Below, in pieces: positions 20,550 to 30,575 of a stretch of DNA of 64,000 nt. How positions within the stretch are numbered: the first letter of the stretch is position 1; every line of letters begins with the position of its first letter. The notes below the pieces were generated by a model that saw only the letters and a list, made by a program, of their open reading frames with translations, did not search any database and was not told where the DNA came from. The position numbers were made by a program, and so were the translations under genes. The stretch lies in assembly GCA_029641185.1 (NCBI GenBank), contig JAPWGK010000013.1, positions 868,001 through 932,000 of the forward strand. Reading direction: 5' to 3'. Origin of the DNA: Pseudofabraea citricarpa. Its lineage: Eukaryota; Ascomycota; Leotiomycetes; Helotiales; Dermateaceae.

Positions 20550-23500
20550 ATGGAGGCTGTTGGTGCCGCTTCTGCCATTATTGCAGTGCTTCAAATCACA
20601 GCATCTGTCATCCATGTCAGCTCAGAGTATATCAGGGCAGCCAAGAATGCAGGGAAATCTGCAGAGAGGTTGCGAAAAGAGCTCAAAGACTTTCGCGGCA
20701 TCCTCGAAGAACTCGAGGAGCACGCCGAGGATGAGAGAGCGAATGGAGGATTGATAGCAGAGATGCGATTCTTGAAGGCCCTCGAAGAGCCTCTGGGGGA
20801 ATGTAAGGCGATGCTGCTCAAAATGGAAGAGAAGATTCAAATTCCGACCGAGATCCGAAAAATAAAAAATGCTCTCCTCTGGCCATTTCGGGAGAAAGAG
20901 GTAGAAAAGTATATCCTTACCATACGAAACTTCAAGGAGAGCTTTCATCTCGCCTTAAGTCTCGATAACACGTAAGATATGTCTAGTGTCTTCGAGGTTC
21001 AAATATTAATCGTGAGTCATTGCAGAGCTCTCGTTAAAGAGGTATGGAAAGATGTCCAGGCTTTAAACAATACCCAAATTGGTAAGTATCTGAACGTAAG
21101 TGAGAATCTTCCCACGACTAAAGCAATTATTCTCTGGCAGAAATATCACGTAGCCAAGTACTCAAATGGCTCGAGGTTTCGGACATCCAGCTAAACCACA
21201 ATTTGGCGCGTGGAATGTACCATGAAAAAACAGGACTTTGGTTCCTCAATAGTATAGACTTCGGTTTTTGGCAGGATACTCCTAAATCATTCCTCTGGCT
21301 ACATGGCATTCGTAGGTTCTTGTCTCCGTACGTATCACTATGAAGCCTGCTAATTCCACTATCTCTATTAGCCGGATGTGGAAAGACAATTCTAACGTGA
21401 GTTACACTACACTTTCGAAGTAGATTCTTCTGACCTTCCCTAGCTCAAGTATCGTAGAGCACATTCGTAACCATAAAGTAACAACAGGAAAAGATAGCAC
21501 TGCCCTAGCATATTTCTATTTCGACTACAAACAAGTGAAGGATCAGAGCGTCTCGAATTTTCTCAGCTCAATTCTAGCACAACTCTGCCGTAGTCTTGCA
21601 GTTGTGCCGGAACCCATCCAAAGGATCTACACAAGCTATACATATCAGGATCAGTGTGGCCGACCAAATTTTTCTGCCTTCTTAGAGGTTCTCTTCGAAG
21701 TCTCCAAACTTTGGCACCACGTCTGGCTTGTAGTTGACGCTTTAGACGAATGTGATCTACAAATCAGGGGGGAATTACTCGAGGTGCTAGAACGGATAGC
21801 TTCTTCGAATGCTGATATCCGTATCTTAGCTACGAGTCGTCCCGAACCGGACATAACGGAGACCTTGGATGCCATTGTGGATCGATGCATTCCAATCCAG
21901 ACCGAGAGGGTTGATGTTGACATTAGTCTGTATGTGCGAAGTGTGCTACGAACAGATGCTAAGATGAAAAGATGGCTTTTGTCGGATAAGCAGTTGGTTG
22001 AGGAGACCCTAATCAGGAAAGCCAATGGAATGTAAGTAATACTGAAGGAAAGCGCTCGACTTTTTCTTCTTTCCAATGCTGACATTAGGTGTCATGTAGG
22101 TTTCGCTGGGCATTTTGCCAATTGGACACTTTAAGAAGATGTATAAATCGTGCCTCGGTTCGCAAAACGCTCGATTCACTCCCAAAGACACTCGATCAGA
22201 CATACGAGAGAATTATTCTGAGCATTCAAGAGGAACATCGTCTGCAGGCGATCATTGCTCTTCATTGGTTGTCTTATACAAGACGTCCTTTGAAACTGTT
22301 TGAGCTTGCGGAGGCTGTGGCAGTAGATACGTCAGATGAAGATTACTACCCATTCAGTCCACAGGGAAGGCTCTTTAGGCCGGATCTTATACTTGAGATA
22401 TGTTCAAGTCTTGTCAGTGCTTCCGGAACCGAGCACTCAGCTGATGTACGACTCGCACACTTTTCCGTTCAAGAATATTTGCTGTCTGATCGTATCCGGA
22501 AAAGCCCAGCAGCTGCATTTGGTGTTGATTTAGCAAAGGGAAATGCTATAATGGCGTCATTTTGTGTCTCTTATATGCTAGGCTTGAGTTACGATAGGGA
22601 ACTTGAAGATGATCAACCACCACTTGACGAGTATTCCGATGAATTTGAACAAAGACCTCCTGACTACTCAACCGAAGCTCTTATGCAAGACGGCCCTTTA
22701 CTTAGGTATGTAGTGGAGTATTGGTACCAGCACGCCAATTCACTTACACAGCATCGGCCCGAATTGTCTACAATGATATTGCAACTACTTAGCTATAATT
22801 CCCAGGGGTTTGGTATGTTGGACTGGTGGAACTTTGCTGCCCGTTTTCATATAGGGCTTTGGTATGAGCTCTCAGATATACAGCTTTTGGGTGGTTCTAT
22901 CGGTGTTGCAGCATACTTGGGGCTATTTCCTGAAGTAAAGCTTCTACTGGAACTCGATCTTGGAGCCGAATCAAGGGCCGAGAGAATGGGAACAGCACTC
23001 CAAGCTGCTGCATACGGAGGGCACTTGGATATTGTTGAGATGGTCTTGTCTAAGGGTGCGGATCCTAACAGCTCAGGTGGGATATTTGGGAATTCTCTAC
23101 AAGCCGCGGCCCACAAGGGTAGCAAAGCCATCACTGCGATACTCTTGAACAAAGGTGCCAATTTGAATGCGTCGGGAGGCAAGCATGGTAGCGCTCTTGA
23201 AGCTGCAGTTAGTACCGGCCATAGAGAAGTAGCCGCATTTCTTCTTCAATCAGGAGCAGATCCTAATGTTGGAATTGGATTCGGACCATATGGCTGTGCC
23301 TTGCAAGCTTCAGCCTATCGAGTCGACAATCAAACAACGAATTTACTTTTAGAAAAGGGTGCCGACCCGAATACTTCTGGTGGAAAATATGGCACCGCTC
23401 TTCAAGCCGCCGCATATCGGTCGTCAAAACACATCGTTCAGCAACTGTTGGAACATGGTGCTGATCCGAATATCGAAGGCGGGGAATATGGCAGCGCACT

Positions 23501-25177
23501 TCAAGCTGCTACGCATTGGGGAAACACGGAGATAATTGAAGTACTGCTAGATTACGGTGCAGATCCAAACGCATCTAGTGGGATATATGCTTATGGCACG
23601 GCATTACAAGCCGCAGCCAATTGGGGAACAAAAGATATTGTTAAGTTATTATTGGAAAGAGGGGCCGACCCTAATATTGAAGCTGGAGATTACGGAAGCG
23701 CATTGGATGCAGCCATCAACAGGGCAGATGGAGATATTTGTGAAATGCTGATCGATAAGGGAGCCAAGATTGAGGTTGAGGACGGAGACTACAAGGACCT
23801 CTTGAACTCGGCTACCCAACGACGCAGCAGCAAAGAAGTCGCCGAGATTTTGATAACCAAAAATGCGGACCAAAAGGTAGAGATGGGCTGCTACGGTAAA
23901 GCAATACAATTAGCTGCTCTGAAGGGGTATAAAGAAGGTGTCAAACTTTCGAATGCTCCGGGCGGGTCTGCCCTGCCTGAAAGCCTCTCTGCGCGGCATT
24001 ACGCCACTTTAAAGCTCGCAGAGAATCTGGAACACATTCTCTCTAAACCTGACGATGAGTTGACTGTCAACTATAGCAGTCCATTTTCAACATTACACTG
24101 GGCTGCATGGAATGACCACCCCGAAGTTGTGGAGTTCCTATCCAAAACGCTAACTACAAATGACGATCAATCTCAAGTTGGTCCCGAGAGGCCATCATTG
24201 AAAGGAACCTTCTCAAACAACTCGTTCTCCAACCCTAGCGCCGGGCTATCAAAGATTGAGGATCCTTTTGATGCGTCGACTTCTGTCGCCGTCGAAGACT
24301 GGTCACCCTTACACATAGCTATCTTCAGAAACCACGTCAATGCTATCAAGGCTCTGACTGATTCCAAGCACCCACACGACTTCGGAGGAGATCCTGAACT
24401 CCGGGTTGCAGCTAGAGAGGTTCTCGAAAACGTGTTTGATAGAAAGACGCCTGACGCTATTGAAACATTGACGGATAGTCTTGGATGGACAATCATCCAC
24501 GTAGCAGCGTTGCTCGGGAAAGAAACCCTGCTACAGCATCTCTCTGTCTCGGTTGTAGAATTCGACATCAGCATGCCAGACATAAACGGAATGACAGCCT
24601 TACACTGGGCGGCAGCAGCCGGACAACAAGACGTAATACGACTTTTGCTCTCGATGAATGCAGACCCAGACGCAAAAGACAACTGGAAACGAACGGCTGC
24701 CAGTCTGGCTGCGGGTGAATCAAGGCTCTCGATTTTGAACATGCTGACGGACGGCCAACCTCACCTGTATTCTTCCAAAACGATTCTTTCTAACGGGATT
24801 AACTGTGCATGCTGGCGGACGTGTGACTCGTGCGATGCCATCTTTCGACATGATGATTTGTTTCTCCGTTAGTCATGCTTCTTAACCTCCCTCTTCTTCC
24901 CTCCCCGACAAAATATTTTCTTTCCTATTCTTGGCCTGATCCTCCGAGGCTTCTTTTTAAAGATCGATACTAACAAGAAATAGATTGCGAAGCTTGCAAC
25001 GATCTTGATCTGTGCGAGAGGTGTCTACTGCGAGAGAGAGGATGCAAGAGCCCGACGCATTCACCCGAGTTGTGGGTCTTGTATTGTAGAATGGTGTCGC
25101 CAGTCAAGGATTTCAAGTCTATCGAAGACGTCCTGATCTCAAGGGCTGTTCCAGATAGGTTTTCGGTTGTGATGTAG
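20550..25177 (+). CDS. NLR-type STAND protein: Helo-like N-terminus, NACHT, ankyrin repeats, ZZ-like finger
   Basis: Predicted 1,407-residue protein from seven exons: 20550-20971, 21026-21081, 21141-21311, 21372-21396 (25 bases), 21444-22031, 22100-24867 and 24984-25177. The N-terminus (MEAVGAASAIIAVLQIT..., then LLWPFREKEVEKYI and FHLALSLDN) matches the Helo-like N-terminal domain of fungal STAND proteins. The NACHT module follows: Walker A HGIPGCGKT with K221, Walker B WLVVDALDECD with D323 and D326/E327, sensor-like ILATSRPEPD, then FRWAFCQLDTL and a winged-helix-like LHWLSYTRRPLKL. About nine or ten ankyrin repeats with GSALQAAA/LLLEKGADPN cores run from residue 717 to about 1040, with about four more to 1290. 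The tail has paired cysteines CACWRTCDSC, then after splicing CEACNDLDLCERC, as in a ZZ-type zinc finger. Family role: intracellular sensing in heterokaryon incompatibility or defence. The specific ligand is unknown. The last donor is GTTAGT. Confidence 0.88.
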
Positions 25178-26444
25178 TCAAGACTGAGTCAATAAATGGA
25201 TGTATCACGAAGGCATTCATATCCGAGGAGGGAATGGCAGCATGCGAGTGTTGGATCATCCTCTCCGCCTGGAAGTTTGATATTGGAGAATGAACCGATG
25301 AATGATACCCGGGGGACTTGTTCGTTTCCTTTCCGCTCCTTTCTTTTCTTTTCCTTTCTGATGACTGGTCGATAGTAAGACGAAGGAATGAATGCTTACC
25401 TCGTTCCACGCCACCTACCTAGCTCTAGCTACATGCATGCTCTTTTATCATCAGACATCGCATACTCCCCCACTCCACCAGGCCCCCAAACCGGTACAAA
25501 AGATACGACGACTCTCGAAAGGCAATAAACGCAACACCAAAGAAGGAGAAAAATCCGTTGGGGGAAACAGAGAAGAGAAGAAAGAAACCCCTCATCCAAC
25601 AATCCAACACAGACACACACACGAAGCATGTGAAAACAAAAAATACACCATACACCATACAGTATCTCCCTTCCGTATCTCTCCCTCCCACTCCATACAC
25701 ATACACAAGTACATGTACTGTATGTATGTATGATCCTTACTAGCACCTAACTGCTACTACACTACACTACACTACTGTACATGCATGCTACTCTACTGTA
25801 CCGGCACAACCGGAACGAGCCGGGAAGAAAGAGAGATAAATAAAACAAACAACCAGAACAGAAAAGATGAGACGAACAAGACCCAAGACCAAGACAGAAA
25901 ATAAAACGGCTTACTGGAAAGCTTAAGGGTTGGTACTCTACTGTACAGTACTGTGCGTCAACAAGGTTTCTTCTGCTGTGTCATAATCTGCTGTATCCTT
26001 CCTTGCACTGGCCCATGCCCTTGTCCTTGATACCAATAACCTTTCGCCAGCGAGGGACAGCGGGAGACCCGGATCAGTATGGAGATGGAGATGGAGCTTT
26101 GAGGTACCGTATCCGATTGCTTGTTCGTTCCAAGAATACTCACACCTCACTTGCGATAACCGACGGATACACGGAAGTTTATAAACTCGCTCTGGATTGA
26201 TAATCAGATATACATCTGTTTTCTAATCTCTAATTGCACTTGACTGTCGCCATTAAGAGTGATACAGAAATGAAAGTGTGAATTGTATGCCCAGGTCCCA
26301 ATACAAGAGCACCCTTAATAACGCCCACCAATCTAAACTCAAACCCACGCTCAGAAGCAGACCGCAACCGCAAATAATATGCAATTTTTTTTTGTGAAAG
26401 CCAGACAGCCCTTGTCATCGACTCATTAATCCTAACACTATCAT
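25178..26444. other. Convergent intergenic region
   Basis: Lies between the 3' ends of the NLR gene (+) and the desaturase gene (-). No gene is recognised. It contains an ACTAC-rich run and four TACTGTA/TACAGTA heptamers in about 240 bases (25716, 25773, 25794, 25939), with an overlapping reverse copy at about 25944. Confidence 0.45.
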
Positions 26445-27908
26445 TTACGCAGCATCAGCTGAAGCGACTGGCTCGGCTATCCGTGTAACCTGGCTGCCAG
26501 CGCGAATGATCTTCTGTCCAGAAGTGTCGCTAACAAAGGAGATGTCCTTGTTCTCGCGTTGAGCTCGCTTCCAGATCTCAACCTCGCAACCTCCGCGAAG
26601 GACACCCACGCGCATGGTTGACAAAAGGTTGTGTGCGGCGTTGGAGTGGTTGTAGACACCACCGTTGAAGATAGCTGTAGCATCCTTGCCAATTCCAGAG
26701 CTGATCAAGGCCTTTCCACCTGGATGTTCCTTGATGAAATCGGTAACGTCGTGAACAACACCGGCAACAGCGACAAGAGCGCGGCCGTTCTTGGCCTCAG
26801 ACACATAGTTGTCCCAGTCGACAATTGGGAGTTGCTCAAGAGGAATACCCCAGTCCAAAGTCTGTCTCTTCTGATCAAGCTTCTTCTGGAGCTGTTGGAG
26901 ACGGCCCTTCTCAATCTCGTTTTGCTTGAATTGCTTCAGATCGTAGGCAAGACCGAGTTGCTTCCAGGTCCAGATAGACCACTTGGTAGGATCATATTGA
27001 TGCCATTCGATAGCGTTGCGGTAATCAGATGGGAACTCGTGGTGGAAGTTGTGATAACCCTCTCCAAGAGTAACAAGAGCAGTGATAACGTGGTCACGAG
27101 GGGAGTTGCGGTCATCGAAAGGTTGGTCTCCGAGCCAATGGGCCAATGAGTTGACGCAGAAGGTAGCCTGTTGAACGAAGAAGATGCGGAGAATTCCAGC
27201 ATAGATGAAACCACCAAACCAATCACCCCATCCCAAACCAGTGACGAGCATAGGGAAGACCATTCCCATGAAGATAACGCACTTGATGTAGTTGCGATGT
27301 TGCCAAACAACGACGGGGTCATCGTTCAGATCCGAGATATCGGTACGACCAATGCGCTTTGGGTTTTGCTTCATGATCATCCATCCGAAATGCGAGTAGA
27401 TGAGTCCCTTGCGAACGGAGTATGGGTCCTTGTCGGTATCGGTGTATCTGTGGTGAGCGCGATGGTCTCTTGACCACCATCTAATCGAACCTTCAACGGC
27501 ACCAGCTCCAACAGCCGCGAGGAATATCTTCAAGGGGGTGGATGCAGAGTAGGAGGTATGGGCCCAGAGTCTGTGGTAACCTGTAAATATTAGTCGAAGG
27601 ATCGAATTGGTCAGGGGGCGAAGCGTACCTGCTGTAATTCCAAGACCAGTCATGAAATAGTAGGCAATTGCCCAGACAGCCGTCTTCCACTGGAGCGGAG
27701 TCCAGTATGCCTGGATGAGGCCATAGATAGGAACGCCGACAATGAGGGTGACGTTCAGCCAGTTGACGTGCTTATACCAGTTGGCCTTGGTAATAGGCTG
27801 CTCGGTGATGTGAGGCTTCTTCGGATCGTACTTCTTATTGCGATTTGGCTCCGTCGTCTTTGCCATGCTGGATGGCGCCTGCGAGGCGTACTGTGGAGGA
27901 GTTGCCAT
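26445..27908 (-). CDS. ole1: Stearoyl-CoA delta-9 desaturase with fused cytochrome b5
   Basis: Predicted 471-residue protein. Minus-strand exons are 27908-27629 and 27580-26445, separated by a 48-base stop-free intron; removing it rebuilds [15 protein letters not shown]. Three histidine boxes are seen: HRLWAH (96-101), HRAHH (133-137) and HNFHH (270-274), the di-iron ligands of acyl-CoA desaturases. Hydrophobic segments lie around residues 50-90 and 195-235. The C-terminal third is a cytochrome b5 domain with EHPGG (H379) and a second heme histidine near VYNHSNAAH (404-409). Reaction: introduces the delta-9 double bond into stearoyl- and palmitoyl-CoA in the ER membrane, with b5 supplying electrons. 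Length and domain order match fungal Ole1. The start [10 protein letters not shown] is the natural first ATG. Confidence 0.96.
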   Translation of the reverse strand: MATPPQYASQAPSSMAKTTEPNRNKKYDPKKPHITEQPITKANWYKHVNWLNVTLIVGVPIYGLIQAYWTPLQWKTAVWAIAYYFMTGLGITAGTLRPLTNSILRLIFTGYHRLWAHTSYSASTPLKIFLAAVGAGAVEGSIRWWSRDHRAHHRYTDTDKDPYSVRKGLIYSHFGWMIMKQNPKRIGRTDISDLNDDPVVVWQHRNYIKCVIFMGMVFPMLVTGLGWGDWFGGFIYAGILRIFFVQQATFCVNSLAHWLGDQPFDDRNSPRDHVITALVTLGEGYHNFHHEFPSDYRNAIEWHQYDPTKWSIWTWKQLGLAYDLKQFKQNEIEKGRLQQLQKKLDQKRQTLDWGIPLEQLPIVDWDNYVSEAKNGRALVAVAGVVHDVTDFIKEHPGGKALISSGIGKDATAIFNGGVYNHSNAAHNLLSTMRVGVLRGGCEVEIWKRAQRENKDISFVSDTSGQKIIRAGSQVTRIAEPVASADAA

Positions 27909-29494
27909 ACTGTGTGTGATATGGCAGAAGAGAGTGTGGTGTGCGTGAAGGAGAAGTGTGGTGCTGGGGATGAGGTGGGATATTTATGAAGGCTGAGATG
28001 GGAAGCTGTGTTTCGAAGAAAATGCACTAGGCGGCTAGCTAGGGAGCGACTGCTGGACTTCCTTCCCGGCCGGTGGATGGAGTCCCACTGGAATGCAGCG
28101 AGCGTCTGGCTTGGTTTGCAAGAGGAAGACGTGGGAAAGGAAATAGGAAGCCTGGGTTTGGCCAACCACCACCACCAAAGACCATCAAAGCGACCCGCGA
28201 CCCTGGCGTCTCTTTCCCCAACGGAAATTCGCAAGCTAAGCGATAACGAGCCACGATTCCTTGCAATCACCAACAAACTGCTGCAAATCCTGCTTCATGC
28301 TGGCTGCGGGGAAAGCAACCTCCCAATTATAATGAATGGCTTCGGGTTCACGGGCTGCATGCATTATTCGACATGTTTACCGCCCGGTGTCAGATGCCAG
28401 ATGCCAGATGTCATTCATGTCATGTCTTGTCTCTTCTACAGTGTTCAGTGAGTGCCACAGTGGCAGTGGCAGGTGACAGCTGCTACTACAGTACTCCTGA
28501 ATCTAAAATAAATTCTGTGACGCGTGAACGTTGAGATTGGCGCGCTTTAGGTTCGCCAGAGGGTTGATAGGCAGGAGACGGGGGGACGGGGGGACGGAGA
28601 TGCTGGATGATGGATGGGATAGGGGTCCAGTTTGCCCCTCGGTTCCTGCTTCTTGCTGGTGCTATGATCCCTATGCATCGAGTATCCCATTTACCCATCC
28701 ATCTCACTTAGCTAGCTACCGTACATAGCGCTCTTAGGACAACGACTACACATGTTAGGGTCTCAAGCACTACCTAGTAGCTACGTCCTGTATTCAACCA
28801 TTTTGAGATGTCCGCGTAACGCTGCGAGACGCCCGATAAATAAAAAAAACAAAAAAATAGCTTCTGACAGCCTTACACATGGCCATGACGCCACAGCCGG
28901 GCCCCACTCCTCAACAAAAGACGGAGCCGAGAAGGGCCCAAGAAGAAAAAAAAGGCCAATGATAATGACCACGACACTCAATTGCTCCAAAGTGGCAAAA
29001 CTCTGGAAAACATACCCATCCAGCCTCCAGCCTCCAGCTTCTAGTCGTCTCCACATCTCCCCAAAGCTACACCATGTCACTGTCACATGACCTTCCTCGG
29101 ACATGGGATTGGAGGAGACCTCGGTTGCTTTTTACTTTTTGCAGATATCACGGCAGAGAGGGAGTTATCAGATCGACAGGAGATGAATCCAGCCAGTTAT
29201 CTATCGCTGCTACCCCTCTCGATGATGATGTCCATGAGTCAATACATCCATCGCCCACCATCTCTCCAACCTTAACCTCATGCCTCGCATGATATGCAGT
29301 AATTATCGTTCGATATCAAGCTGAAGTTCGTCTGGTTGTACAGTAAGAGGGTTGAGGTGGTGGTCCAAGCATGTTGAGAATAGCCTCGGGGTTACGTGCT
29401 CACTCCCGGGGAATTCTTCCATGCACGTTGTTGATACGAATAGCCTATCAGTCTATTTGCATTATCTACAACATAGCCTTTCTACACATGCTTT
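27909..29494. other. Intergenic region upstream of the desaturase gene
   Basis: About 1.6 kb containing the desaturase promoter and leader and, at its right end, the 3' region of the thioesterase gene. No gene is recognised. Two TACAGTA heptamers are at 28487 and 29339, and there is a short CAGATGC triplicate near 28390. Confidence 0.45.
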
Positions 29495-30361
29495 CTACAG
29501 ATTAACCACCTCCGGGTCAACGCTGACCTTACCATGCTCACACACAGCCATTACCGCTCCATCGCTCTGCCGCTTCATCACACTCTTGATCATACATAGC
29601 CGCTTCCCAGCATGTACCACCTCGCTCTCGATCAGGACTGTCTCTCCAACGGGTACTGGCCGGATATAGGTGACATTCAAGGTTCGACTGACACCAGCAA
29701 AAGCCCAGAATCCACGCTTGGCAATTGGAGCCAAGGCAGTCGTTGTGCAGATGTCAAAGACGGTTGCTGCACATCCACCGTGTAGATTGCCTAGGCGATT
29801 ACACTGGTTGGCCAAGACGGTGAAAGAGAAGACGGTGATTCCCTGTGGGGGATTGGAAGCTGAGATGAGCTTTAAACTGTCCCGGAAAAGGTCGCTCCCC
29901 CAGTTCTGATTGATCAATCGTTAGCTACCCAAGTAAGAATAGAGGTTGAAAAATCAAAGAGTGTAAAGAACTTGGCCTTGAAAGCATTGAACCGCTAAAA
30001 CCATGCTTCAGAGGATGGCCAACTGAGCTATCCTCCCTCAGAAGCCTCCGTCTGTAAAGACATTGTACAAGGATGGTCATGGCAAAAGAACTTTACTGAA
30101 AGACTAATCGCCTCTAAGGTTTGGCCACTACACTTGACAGACAAATAAAGAGATCAAGATGACCGAGAGATGTAATTGGGAAGGATGTTTCTTGTAAAAG
30201 TCTTCGCCATAACTCACCTCAACTGTGCCGTCGGTTAGACCCCCCTCTAAAAGCGCCATTACTCGGTCTTTTGATGAGATGTTGCCCTCTACAGGAATGC
30301 CCATGACCTCTTTATCTTCGGCAACTCCAGGGCTCTTGAGCTTGACTTTGAGAGGCGCCAT
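29495..30361 (-). CDS. Hotdog-fold thioesterase, ACOT13/PaaI type
   Basis: Predicted 184-residue protein. Minus-strand exons are 30361-30218 and 29905-29495, joined across a 312-base intron that gives DGTVENWGSDLFRDSLKLIS. The core NRLGNLHGGCAATVFDICTTTAL contains the HGG and Asp of the PaaI/ACOT13 thioesterase active site. TLNVTYIRPVPVGETVLIESEVV is the central hotdog strand region. Family role: hydrolysis of acyl-CoA thioesters; the acyl substrate cannot be inferred. An alternative ATG at 30397 would add 12 residues. The gene is divergent from SMC2 across about 210 bases. The intron is six times longer than most here, and an extra small exon inside it cannot be excluded, although the protein is complete without one. 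Confidence 0.85.
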
Positions 30362-30575
30362 CGTCGGAAAATATCTGTCCTCTTTGATGTTGTTCAATCA
30401 ATAATGGAAGTGAACAAGCAAGTAACCATGCCGAGGTTGCTGATTGTCGCTGATTATGCATGGTTGCCTCAGGTCTCCACACAATCGCGTGTTTACTTTC
30501 GCGCGTTGTTTTGTTTGGAAATTTAAAGTCAACAACGACAAGCAGCAGCAACACCAACAACGAACAACAGCCACC
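30362..30575. promoter_or_regulatory. Shared divergent promoter, thioesterase and SMC2
   Basis: A 214-base interval separates the two divergent start codons. It contains TTTCGCGC at 30497-30504, which fits the E2F/MBF-type G1/S consensus TTTSSCGC and would suit a condensin gene. The presence of the site is directly seen; regulation is inferred. Confidence 0.45.
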
